This document shows positions 30,327 to 36,663 of a stretch of 37,547 bases of DNA, one piece after another. This DNA comes from CAYLXC01 sp964387865 (GTDB taxonomy: Bacteria; Patescibacteriota; Microgenomatia; Daviesbacterales; UBA10151). Position 1 is the stretch's first letter, and every line of letters begins with the position of its first letter. The DNA is taken from the NCBI GenBank assembly GCA_964387865.1, contig CAYLXC010000006.1, positions 1 through 37,547 on the forward strand, read 5' to 3'. A program made the translations under genes and the position numbers. The notes beneath the pieces were generated by a model. It ran no database searches and was not told where the DNA came from. It worked only from the letters and a program-made list of their open reading frames with translations.

Positions 30327-32111
30327 CTATTTTGTCCATCTTGAGGTTGGAGTTTTTACTCTTCCAAAAAATTGGCCCAGACGAAGGACTATACTAAGCA
30401 AGTTGTAATAGATTTTTCCATGATATTTCCTAGCACTTATCTTAAGATGCTCATATGCTTTTTCCTGACCTATCTTTTTGGTGGAAGCCCCGTGATGATG
30501 GATGAAACGGGCTGATGGAACAAAATATAGGGGCACTTCATATTCTTTTAGTCTTTTTGAATATTCAATATCTTCAAAAAATATAAATGTTTCCTCATTT
30601 AAGAATCCTACCTTTTCCAAAACCTTTCTTGGGATAAGGAAACAGGCCATCACAAATCCTTCCACTCTAGTAGGCTTTTCTTCTTTAGGTAAATACATAA
30701 AATATGAACCCTTTTTAGCTAAGAAATATTCCTTAAAAGCTCCCCAGATTGTGGGAAGATGAAAGACTGAATCCTGACTTGATCCATCAGGAAAAATTAG
30801 TTTTCCACCCAAAACAGCCTCACCTCCAAACTCATCCTCAACTTTAATCAGTTCAGATATACCACCCCTTAAAACCTCAATATCCGAATTAAACATTAAA
30901 TAATATTCGCCCGATGAATATCTTATTGTCTTGTTATAACCTTTAGTAAAACCTTCATTTTCTTTATTTTGCAAATATTTAATTTTAGGCCCGCTTCGCG
31001 AGGCGAGCAAAAAATCTTTAATTTCATCTTTACATTGATCAATAAAACCATTATCCAAAACAATTACCTCCATGTCATTCTGGTTATATCCAGAATCTCT
31101 GTTAAAAATACTTTCTAAAAGTTTTTTTGTTAAAGCGGGGGTATTATAATTAACAATTCCAATAGAAAGCTTAAGCGGGTATTCTATTTTTGTCACAGGA
31201 TCCAAGAGCTCTTTTTTTCCACTTGAGATCCCCAGAAAATAATCCAAAACCCCCTGCCTTTGGGCAGGCCTACCAAAGATAAAAAGCCTCACAGCTTCCC
31301 GAAACAGTGCAATTTTGGTTCTAAATTTCCCATACTTCATACCAAAGATAAGCCTGTTTCTGGTGTGATAATAATCAGTCACCAATGACCCAATTCCAGT
31401 TGACTGGGAGACTTTATGGTAGATTGCAACTTTTCCATTATAGAAAACTTTAAATCTCGCATCTTTTACCCTTTTAATAAAATCGCTATCTTCAAAATAC
31501 AAAAAATATTTCTCATCAAACAATCCAATTTTTTCAACCACTTCTTTTTTTATAAGCACGCAAGCGCCGGAAATAATTTCTGATTCTTCAACTCCATCAT
31601 ATTTACCTTTATCCACCTCATCAATTCCACGATGGATTGAACCAATATTATCCCAGTCAAACTCACCACCGGCAAACCAAATCACGTTTCCTAAATCCTT
31701 TTTTGAATACCTTTTTTTATGGAATTCAAAATGGGGAGCAAAATAAATTTTTGGAGAAACAAGTCCTATATTAACATCGGGCTCTGCAGTTTTAACTAAC
31801 TCATCCACCAAGTTTTCATTTTTTATCAAACTATCATTATTTATAAGTAGAAAATAATCTGCTCCCCAAATTTTTGCGTATTCAATTCCTTTATTATATC
31901 CACCGGCAAATCCTAGGTTTTGTCCGGCTTGGATAATATCCACATCAGGGAATTTTTTGTGTATTTCAGAAACTGAACCATCAGAAGATGCATTATCGAC
32001 TACAATAGTTAGTAGTTGGTAGGTTGTAGTTGGTAGTATGGATAAAGAATCTAGAAACTCTAGAGTGTCTTTTTTCCCATTATAATTAACAGTAATAATA
32101 GCAACTTTCAT
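30327..32111 (-). CDS. Tandem two-domain GT2 glycosyltransferase
   Basis: The 594-residue protein contains two complete GT2 domains. Domain 1 (1 to about 290) has VAIITVNYNGKKDTLEFLDSL, TIVVDNASSDGSV, NLGFAGGYNKG, LLINNDS and FEDSDFIKRV. Domain 2 (from about 312) has LSIGIVNYNTPALTKKLLESIF, EVIVLDNG, NEGFTKGYNKTI, LMFNSDIEV and FEDIEYSKRL. They resemble rhamnosyltransferase-type GT2s (WbbL-like). A 21-nt GC-rich palindromic insert lies within domain 2 (residues about 369-375). A short direct repeat lies just before the VVDNAS motif of domain 1. The start overlaps the stop of the upstream GT2 as ATGA. Confidence 0.9.
   Translation of the reverse strand: MKVAIITVNYNGKKDTLEFLDSLSILPTTTYQLLTIVVDNASSDGSVSEIHKKFPDVDIIQAGQNLGFAGGYNKGIEYAKIWGADYFLLINNDSLIKNENLVDELVKTAEPDVNIGLVSPKIYFAPHFEFHKKRYSKKDLGNVIWFAGGEFDWDNIGSIHRGIDEVDKGKYDGVEESEIISGACVLIKKEVVEKIGLFDEKYFLYFEDSDFIKRVKDARFKVFYNGKVAIYHKVSQSTGIGSLVTDYYHTRNRLIFGMKYGKFRTKIALFREAVRLFIFGRPAQRQGVLDYFLGISSGKKELLDPVTKIEYPLKLSIGIVNYNTPALTKKLLESIFNRDSGYNQNDMEVIVLDNGFIDQCKDEIKDFLLASRSGPKIKYLQNKENEGFTKGYNKTIRYSSGEYYLMFNSDIEVLRGGISELIKVEDEFGGEAVLGGKLIFPDGSSQDSVFHLPTIWGAFKEYFLAKKGSYFMYLPKEEKPTRVEGFVMACFLIPRKVLEKVGFLNEETFIFFEDIEYSKRLKEYEVPLYFVPSARFIHHHGASTKKIGQEKAYEHLKISARKYHGKIYYNLLSIVLRLGQFFGRVKTPTSRWTK
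30988..31008 (-). repeat. GC-rich palindromic insert inside a GT2 gene
   Basis: This 21-nt block is about 80% GC in an AT-rich gene. GCTCGCCTCGCGAAGCGGGC pairs with itself around a TCGCGA centre with one mismatch and one G-T pair. It reads in frame as part of LLASRSGPKIK. It shares GCCTCGC and GCGAAGCGGGCC with the intergenic element at 36958-37038. Confidence 0.65.
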
Positions 32112-33025
32112 ACCACACCCAGTCCTTCCACATAAATCCTAGCTCTGGCTGTTTTACCCATTAAAGAAAAAGCTATGATTCTTAGAATTAATCCTAAAAC
32201 TAAAATTAATCTGGTAGGGAAATAGAAAGAGGGAAAGTGTTTCTTAAGATAATATTTAATCCCTCTTAACTCATTTAAAAAGGATGATTTTAAATCAAAG
32301 TTGGTTGAGGCACCGTGAAGATGAATCACTTCAACTTGTGGCACATACCAAATTTTATACCCCTTGGTATGAATTCTTCTACACCACTCAATCTCTTCCA
32401 TATGCATAAACAAATTCTCATCAAAGCCGGAAGTTTTTTCAAAAATTTCCCTTTTTAACATAAAAAAAGCCCCCATTATCCAGCCTACTCTGTGAGCTTT
32501 GGAAAAATAACTCTTCTCTTTGGGGTGGAAGGGAGGGATAATGGTACCAACCACAGGGATTAAGCTTAAACCTAAAATCCAAAATATGATATTTAAGGGG
32601 TTTGGTAAATTACCGGCAGATGGTTGAAGTTTACCCGAAGTATTGTTTAACCTTGCACCTAATACGTCGCAATTTAAGTTAACCCTAAAATAGGCAAGCG
32701 CCTTATAAAGACTGTCTTCCTCAACGTAAACATCAGAGTTTAAGAGCAGAATGAAAGGATTTTTAGATTGTTTTATTGCTATATTGTTACCCTTGGAAAA
32801 ACCAGTATTTTCTTTAGAAGGGATTAAATTTATATTGGGATGATCATTTCTTAACATTTCCAAAGATCCGTCTTTAGAAGCATTATCCAAAACAATAATT
32901 TCCACATTATTCCCTAACCTTTTCTCGCAATATTTTTTTGCCTCCTCAAGCTTGAGAAGACACCTGTGGGTGATATCTTTTGTGTTATAACTTAGAATGA
33001 TTACTGAAAGATTTGTATTTTCCAT
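32108..33025 (-). CDS. GT2 family glycosyltransferase
   Basis: The 305-residue GT2 resembles WbbL-type rhamnosyltransferases. It begins NLSVIILSYNTKDITHRCLLKLEEA and carries EIIVLDNASKDGSLEML, NTGFSKGNNIAIKQ, LLLNSDVYVEEDSL and FMHMEEIEWCRRIHTKGY. A hydrophobic segment near the C-terminus (about 274-290) suggests membrane association. It overlaps the two-domain GT2 gene by 4 nt. Upstream is a 92-nt gap with two inverted GC-containing elements and no clear ribosome-binding site. Confidence 0.9.
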   Translation of the reverse strand: MENTNLSVIILSYNTKDITHRCLLKLEEAKKYCEKRLGNNVEIIVLDNASKDGSLEMLRNDHPNINLIPSKENTGFSKGNNIAIKQSKNPFILLLNSDVYVEEDSLYKALAYFRVNLNCDVLGARLNNTSGKLQPSAGNLPNPLNIIFWILGLSLIPVVGTIIPPFHPKEKSYFSKAHRVGWIMGAFFMLKREIFEKTSGFDENLFMHMEEIEWCRRIHTKGYKIWYVPQVEVIHLHGASTNFDLKSSFLNELRGIKYYLKKHFPSFYFPTRLILVLGLILRIIAFSLMGKTARARIYVEGLGVV

Positions 33026-33032
33026 AATATTC

Positions 33033-33111
33033 TTCGAGTGAGCGAAGCGAATCGAGAAGTTACCTTAAAAATTATTATATATTTTTATGGTGTGTTCTCG
33101 ACAAGCTCGAA
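33033..33111. repeat. Pair of inverted REP-like elements between GT2 genes
   Basis: The left unit (33033-33058) has TTCGAG, 13 nt, then TCGAGAA. The right unit (33095-33111) is the same outer motif in opposite orientation, TTCTCGA, 5 nt, then TCGAA. They flank about 36 nt of AT-rich DNA. Each unit folds into a bulged hairpin. The left core GCGAAGCG is also found in the other GC-rich elements of the window. They may act as terminator or mRNA-stability structures in the operon, or be mobile palindromes. Confidence 0.5.
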
Positions 33112-33117
33112 CAATAT

Positions 33118-34032
33118 TCAACTTGTCATCTTCATCCTGATCCTTCTGTATCTTTCCAAAAAACTAATTCCCCATAAAATCAAATCACGTAAAACCGGGA
33201 TATACTTACTATAATAATGTTTTTTATAAAATATTCTCATTGCTGAAACCCCATGAGTTACAGCTTTTAATCTTTTTTCTTTTTCCACTTTAATCTTACC
33301 TGTATTCCAAAGTCCTGAAGAAGACCCTTTATGATGGATTATTTTTACTTCGGGATAAAAATAAATTTTCCATCCCTTCTCTTTTAGATCATAACAAAAC
33401 TCAATATCCTCCCCGTTCCAAAAATAATCCGTATCCCACCAGCCGATTTGGTCTCCTGCAATTTTTCTAACCATCAAAAATGCACCTGTAAGACAATCTA
33501 TTTCATGCGTCTTATTTGTATCCAGATAAGTTACAGTATAACCGGCAAAAATAGGGGATCGGGGAAAAAGTTTTGCTAAACCGCTAAAGTAGCAGAAAGA
33601 ATTCCAGGGAGTAGGGAAGCCTCTGTGGCATGAATAATCCAGTTTTCCGTTTGGTAATTCAACTCTGCAAGTTAAAGCCCCAATATCAGGATTTCCCAAT
33701 AAGTATTCCAAAGATTTCTGGATGGCTCCATCCACAATTTCCGTATCCGGGTTAAGAAATAAAACAACAGGAGCTTTAATTTTTGGAATTGCAGCATTAT
33801 TCCCGGCAGAAAAACCAATATTCTCCTTATTTATTACCAATTCCACATCAGCGTGTTCTTTTTTAACTGCATCCACAGATCCATCCGTTGAAGCATTGTC
33901 AACCACTATAACTTGATACTTGATACTTGATACTTGATACTTTTTTATGGAATCTAAGCACTTCAAAAGCAAATCCCGAACATTAAAGTTCAGGATAATT
34001 ATGGAAAGATCAGGAGTTTCTCTATTTACCAT
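33118..34032 (-). CDS. GT2 family glycosyltransferase
   Basis: The 304-residue GT2 has the same type of motifs as its two neighbours: LSIIILNFNVRDLLLKCLDSI, VIVVDNASTDGSV, NIGFSAGNNAAIPK, LFLNPDTEIVDGA, LTGAFLMVRK and WNGEDIEFCYDLKEKGW. Between the first helix and the VVDNAS strand the protein carries a KYQVSSIKYQV duplication encoded by a 7-nt tandem repeat. It is the first GT of this block and lies downstream of two tiny membrane-protein ORFs. The C-terminus is basic. Confidence 0.9.
   Translation of the reverse strand: MVNRETPDLSIIILNFNVRDLLLKCLDSIKKYQVSSIKYQVIVVDNASTDGSVDAVKKEHADVELVINKENIGFSAGNNAAIPKIKAPVVLFLNPDTEIVDGAIQKSLEYLLGNPDIGALTCRVELPNGKLDYSCHRGFPTPWNSFCYFSGLAKLFPRSPIFAGYTVTYLDTNKTHEIDCLTGAFLMVRKIAGDQIGWWDTDYFWNGEDIEFCYDLKEKGWKIYFYPEVKIIHHKGSSSGLWNTGKIKVEKEKRLKAVTHGVSAMRIFYKKHYYSKYIPVLRDLILWGISFLERYRRIRMKMTS
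33911..33942 (-). repeat. Heptanucleotide tandem repeat inside a GT2 gene
   Basis: ACTTGAT (plus strand) is repeated a little over four and a half times without error over 32 nt. Because the unit is 7 nt, it is read in three frames in turn and encodes KYQVSSIKYQV near residues 31-41. Gain or loss of one unit would shift the reading frame. Confidence 0.85.
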
Positions 34033-34108
34033 GTAGGATTAATTGTATAATAGGGAATAAGTGATTACCAATTAATCTCATCTCATAGGTTGAAAAAAAT
34101 ATATCATA

Positions 34109-34222
34109 TTAGTGTCTTTTGCCTTCTCTTGATGAACCAAAATAAATGAGGGCGAAACCCACGGCCACCAAACTTCCTATCAATGCAAACAATAACAAGT
34201 TTGTAGAACTGACTTCATTCAT
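34109..34222 (-). CDS. Small single-pass membrane protein (37 aa)
   Basis: ATG 34222 opens a 37-codon frame: MNEVSSTNLLLFALIGSLVA, then VGFALIYFGSSREGKRH. This is a short polar N-terminus, one hydrophobic helix (about 9-28) and a basic tail. An AAGGAAAG Shine-Dalgarno-like stretch ends 2-3 nt upstream. The start overlaps the stop of another tiny membrane ORF as ATGA, the overlap style used throughout this window, which makes chance less likely. The GT2 gene follows after 76 nt. It is too short for standard gene calling and its function is unknown. Confidence 0.55.
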   Translation of the reverse strand: MNEVSSTNLLLFALIGSLVAVGFALIYFGSSREGKRH

Positions 34223-34323
34223 AACTTTCCTTTTTCAGCAAATACAATTGATAAAAACCAAAATAATGCTGAAAGAACTAAATATGATATTACTACGAAT
34301 AACCTGGTTGAGTCAATTGGCAC
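34219..34323 (-). CDS. Small single-pass membrane protein (34 aa)
   Basis: From GTG 34323 the minus strand encodes (M)PIDSTRLFVVISYLVLSA followed by LFWFLSIVFAEKGKL and TGA. It is almost entirely one membrane helix with a charged EKGK end. The frame is also open upstream for 17 codons, so the start is uncertain. Its TGA overlaps the next ORF's ATG by 4 nt, implying coupled translation. A promoter-like sequence lies about 50 nt upstream and a hairpin ends exactly at the GTG. It is a candidate gene pair of membrane micropeptides downstream of atpC. Confidence 0.45.
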   Translation of the reverse strand: MPIDSTRLFVVISYLVLSALFWFLSIVFAEKGKL

Positions 34324-34359
34324 AAGTATCGCACCAACGGAGGTTGCAAAAAATACTTG
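34323..34359 (-). promoter_or_regulatory. Leader hairpin ending at the start codon of the 34-aa ORF
   Basis: On the minus strand CAAGTAT (34359-34353) pairs perfectly with ATACTTG (34329-34323), with an inner CAAC/GTTG stem and a CTCC loop. The last base of the outer stem is the first base of GTG, so folding would hinder initiation. Confidence 0.4.
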
Positions 34360-34373
34360 GGAGATGTCGCAGG

Positions 34374-34402
34374 ATTATTACACAAAATTTAGATGAATTC
34401 AA
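34374..34402 (-). promoter_or_regulatory. Possible promoter of the tiny membrane-protein ORFs
   Basis: On the minus strand TTGAAT (34402-34397), 17 nt, AATAAT (34379-34374). The same sequence occurs in the duplicated right flank of the gap. It lies a few tens of bases after the atpC stop if the gap is collapsed. Confidence 0.4.
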
Positions 34403-34415
34403 ACTTTTTCTTGAA

Positions 34416-34515
34416 NNNNNNNNNNNNNNNNNNNNNNNNNNNNNNNNNNNNNNNNNNNNNNNNNNNNNNNNNNNNNNNNNNNNNNNNNNNNNNNNNNNNN
34501 NNNNNNNNNNNNNNN
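34416..34515. other. Assembly gap (100 N)
   Basis: This is a run of exactly 100 N, a conventional scaffold gap of unknown true size. ORFs drawn across it are artefacts. Confidence 0.99.
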
Positions 34516-34571
34516 GAGATGTCGCAGGATTATTACACAAAATTTAGATGAATTCAAACTTTTTCTTGAAG

Positions 34572-34982
34572 CTAACGGACTCTATGTCTTCTTTTTATTC
34601 TTAACTGTGCCAAGGATTTTTCTAAAACTGCTAAAGTTTCTGCATATTCTTCATCTGAAAGTTTTTGTTCTAAAGCTTGCTCTGCGCGCTTTTTGGCCTC
34701 TTCAACTACCTTTTCATCAATATCTTGCTCATAAGTAGCAAGATCTGTCATTACAGTCAATGTATTATTTGCCATTTGTAAAAACCCATCCCCAATTGCC
34801 AAAGTATCCACTTTTCCACTCTTTTTGATAACCAGTTCACCAGGTTCCAATTTTGCCATTAAGTTTGTATGATTTGGTAAAATTCCAATTTGTCCGTCTT
34901 CAGTTGAAACATTAACTTGACTTACTTCCTCATCAAAAATTAATTTTTCCGGTGTAACTATTTTAAGACGCAGTTGAGACAT
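34572..34982 (-). CDS. atpC: F-type ATP synthase epsilon subunit
   Basis: The 136-residue protein from ATG 34982 (MSQLRLKIVTPEKLIFDEEV) matches the epsilon subunit: an N-terminal beta-sandwich with EDGQIGILPNHTNLMAKLEPGELVI and GDGFLQMANNTLTVMTDLATY, then a C-terminal two-helix domain (EEAKKRAEQALEQKLSDEEYAETLAVLEKSLAQLRIKRR). The frame extends 12 codons further up, but that would run past the divergent gene's promoter and the family begins at MSQL. A -10 (TACAAT) ends 7 nt before the ATG, so the message would be leaderless. atpC is normally directly behind atpD; here atpD ends 2.2 kb away. Confidence 0.95.
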   Translation of the reverse strand: MSQLRLKIVTPEKLIFDEEVSQVNVSTEDGQIGILPNHTNLMAKLEPGELVIKKSGKVDTLAIGDGFLQMANNTLTVMTDLATYEQDIDEKVVEEAKKRAEQALEQKLSDEEYAETLAVLEKSLAQLRIKRRHRVR

Positions 34983-34988
34983 AAATAT

Positions 34989-34998
34989 ATTGTATAAT
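34989..34998. promoter_or_regulatory. Overlapping divergent promoters of atpC and the carbonic-anhydrase-like gene
   Basis: The near-palindrome ATATTGTATAATAT holds TATAAT on plus (34993-34998) and TACAAT on minus (34994-34989). The expected starts fall at about 35005 (plus; ATG at 35007) and 34983 (minus; ATG at 34982), so both messages would begin almost at their start codons. No good -35 boxes were identified. Confidence 0.55.
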
Positions 34999-35006
34999 AT
35001 CATGTC

Positions 35007-35369
35007 ATGAATAACCATGTAGCCGAAGCCTTAGTTGTAACTTGCATAGATTTCAGATTCCAGGGATTTATAAACAGTTGGATCTCAAAAAATTTAAAAC
35101 CACAAAGTTTTGACAGAGTTGCTTTTGCCGGTGGAGTAAAGAATCTAGAAACCATCTTGGGACAAATTGAAATTGCGGTCAGACTTCACAATATTAGAAA
35201 AGTTGTTTTAATTAACCATGAGGATTGCGGGGCTTATGGAGAGATAGAAACACCAAAACAGCATGCCGAGGATTTGGTTACTGCAAAAGCTAAGACCAAT
35301 GAGAAATACCCTGACTTAGAAGTAGAAACTTATTATCTTCACCTTGATGGCACATTTGAACATTTTTAG
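35007..35369 (+). CDS. Small beta-carbonic-anhydrase-like protein
   Basis: The 120-residue protein carries the zinc-site pattern of beta-carbonic anhydrases: Cys13-x-Asp15-x-Arg17 in VVTCIDFRFQ and His71-x-x-Cys74 in LINHEDCGAYG. These supply the three zinc ligands and the Asp/Arg dyad. It also has a VAFAGGVKN segment where the family has its R-AGG/NAG motif. It is shorter than typical enzymes (about 190-220 residues) and lacks the C-terminal part, so activity is uncertain; such short relatives are often annotated only as carbonic-anhydrase-like. It has a leaderless-type start, facing away from atpC, and begins a plus-strand set with an SRPBCC protein and peptide deformylase. Confidence 0.75.
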   Translation: MNNHVAEALVVTCIDFRFQGFINSWISKNLKPQSFDRVAFAGGVKNLETILGQIEIAVRLHNIRKVVLINHEDCGAYGEIETPKQHAEDLVTAKAKTNEKYPDLEVETYYLHLDGTFEHF

Positions 35370-35408
35370 ACTTGAATTTTTTATCTTAAAGGTGCAAAAT
35401 TCTAATTT

Positions 35409-35789
35409 ATGAAAACAATAAAGCAAAAATATTTAATTAAAGCTCCGGTTGAAAAAGTTTGGCAGGCTTTGGTTGACCCGGGCATGATAGACGATTGGGG
35501 CGGGGGACCGGCTGAAATGGATGATAAAAATGGCAGTGATTTTAAACTTTGGGGCGGGGATATCCATGGAAAAAATCTCAAAGTTACCCAGAATAAGCAG
35601 CTCGTTCAGGAGTGGTTTGGAGGGGACTGGGAACAACCCTCAAAAGTAACATTCACTTTAAGCGAGAAAGGTCCTAAAACTGAAATTTTCCTCTTGCATG
35701 AGGATGTACCGGATAATGAGGTCAAAAGTATAGAGGATGGATGGAGTAAATATTATTTGGGTCCACTTAAACAACTTTTAGAGTTATAG
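35409..35789 (+). CDS. SRPBCC/AHSA1 domain protein
   Basis: The 126-residue protein shows the AHSA1 (Aha1 C-terminal-like) START-fold pattern: IKAPVEKVWQALVDPGMIDDWGGGPAEMD, followed by a GSDFKLWGGDIHGK strand pair, VQEWFGGDWEQPSKVTFTLSEKGPKTEIFLLHEDVP, and a final helix DGWSKYYLGPLKQLLEL. These small proteins form a ligand-binding cavity and in bacteria mostly have unknown roles. It lies 39 nt after the carbonic-anhydrase-like gene and 5 nt before peptide deformylase on the same strand. Confidence 0.87.
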   Translation: MKTIKQKYLIKAPVEKVWQALVDPGMIDDWGGGPAEMDDKNGSDFKLWGGDIHGKNLKVTQNKQLVQEWFGGDWEQPSKVTFTLSEKGPKTEIFLLHEDVPDNEVKSIEDGWSKYYLGPLKQLLEL

Positions 35790-35794
35790 TCTAC

Positions 35795-36253
35795 ATGGGA
35801 GAAATATTAACTGTACCAAATCCAATTCTATTGCAGAAGGCGAGCAGAGTAAGAGAAATAGATGAAGAAATAGAAAACTTGGTTGAGAAAATGCAACATT
35901 TGGTGGAATTTTCAGAAGGGAGAGTAGGCCTAGCGGCTCCGCAAATAGGAGTATTAAAAAGGATCTTTTTGATTAAACCTTCTCAAGGTTTACCTATTCA
36001 AATTTTCATAAATCCCAAATTAGTTTGGGTATCTTCTGAGCGAACTCATACCCCGGTTAAGGAGGCCAGAGAAGGATGTCTATCTGTACCTGAAGTGAGC
36101 AAAATCATTGACAGACACAAAAGTATTAGGGTAGTTTATCAAGCACTCAATGGGTATTCTAAAGAAGAAAGATTTGATGGTTGGGCTGCAAGAATTATCC
36201 AACATGAAAATGATCATTTAAACGGAGTATTAATAACAAGCCCGAGAATATAA
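35795..36253 (+). CDS. def: Peptide deformylase
   Basis: The 152-residue metalloenzyme removes the N-formyl group from new proteins. All three motifs are intact: GRVGLAAPQIG (motif I), EGCLSVPE (motif II, with the metal-ligand Cys) and QHENDHLNGVL (motif III, HExxDH with two His ligands and catalytic Glu). The N-terminus ILTVPNPILLQKASRV is typical. It lies 5 nt after the SRPBCC gene. In this window it is part of a plus-strand block between atpC and atpD, an unusual place for def. Confidence 0.96.
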   Translation: MGEILTVPNPILLQKASRVREIDEEIENLVEKMQHLVEFSEGRVGLAAPQIGVLKRIFLIKPSQGLPIQIFINPKLVWVSSERTHTPVKEAREGCLSVPEVSKIIDRHKSIRVVYQALNGYSKEERFDGWAARIIQHENDHLNGVLITSPRI

Positions 36254-36275
36254 ATTCTAAAAAATTTAAACCGTA

Positions 36276-36314
36276 TTTTGCCTCATTAATAGTTCCCTTA
36301 ATATAGTAGGCTTG
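36276..36314 (-). pseudogene. Degenerate remnant of the atpD 3' end
   Basis: On the minus strand 13 codons read QAYYIKGTINEAK, against QAFYMKGTIEEVK at the end of atpD (37188-37150). The DNA matches at 31 of 39 positions, with several differences in third positions. There is no stop codon at the matching place, and similarity fades on both sides. It lies about 0.84 kb from the real atpD end. Confidence 0.6.
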
Positions 36315-36457
36315 TTTGAACCGAATTCCCACTTGGAATGTGGGAACGTGGATACCTTATCTTAGCCATTTGTACCACGATCGGAGGAAATTTGACGAAA
36401 ATTTAGGATTGCACCCCTGGGGTGTAAGCACAAATTAAAGGTTTTGAAATTTAGCTC

Positions 36458-36477
36458 AAAGTAGCTCAAACTCCAAA
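36458..36477. repeat. Unfilled copy of the AAAGTAGCTC|AAACTCCAAA repeat
   Basis: AAAGTAGCTCAAACTCCAAA is continuous here. The same 20 nt occur split around an 81-nt GC-rich segment at 36948-36957 and 37039-37048. Confidence 0.75.
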
Positions 36478-36663
36478 TTTGCATTTTGATTGTGCGTATG
36501 GTTTAATCTCACTAAATATGACCGGACCTGATCAAAGAGAATTATTTTTGCCCAATCCAAGTGAGGTAGTCACGTCTTTTAACAGAGTTTAAGCAGACAA
36601 AGTCCAAAATTGCAATACAAAATAGATATTGTATTTAATGTACTATAGTAATAAAATAGGCTA

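Larger units (their letters stand above)
34361..34570. repeat. Exact 55-bp direct repeat flanking the N gap
   Basis: Bases 34361-34415 and 34516-34570 are identical over 55 nt and lie directly on either side of the 100 N. This is what a scaffolder leaves when two contigs that actually overlap by one k-mer are joined with a fixed gap. The true genome probably has a single copy, which would place the tiny ORFs directly after atpC. Confidence 0.85.
36254..36663. other. Non-coding stretch with hairpins and repeat-like DNA
   Basis: This 410-nt stretch has no convincing gene. It contains the atpD 3' remnant (36276-36314), a hairpin TTCCCAC/GTGGGAA with a 7-nt loop (36326-36346), a CACCC/GGGTG hairpin (36412-36424), a doubled TAGCTCAAA motif (36452-36470) and the unfilled copy of a repeat whose other copy carries an 81-nt insert (36458-36477). 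A 24-codon ORF at 36518-36592 is open but unsupported. Confidence 0.6.

Noticed and set aside
33911..33942. Possible CRISPR-like array
   Set aside because: The units are 7 nt and contiguous, with no spacers. This is a simple tandem repeat inside a coding gene.
34146..34547. A 133-codon plus-strand ORF running through the N gap
   Set aside because: It exists only because the N run is translated as unknown residues. It lies antisense to the micro-ORFs and the gap is probably artificial.
36326..36424. Two hairpins that might mark a structured RNA gene or riboswitch
   Set aside because: The stems are short, no known riboswitch core can be recognised, and no downstream gene is placed for control. 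They are described only as part of the intergenic stretch.
36518..36592. A 24-codon ORF beginning MTGPDQRELF
   Set aside because: It reads somewhat like protein but has no ribosome-binding site, promoter or recognisable family. It could be the stump of a lost gene, but there is not enough to call it.
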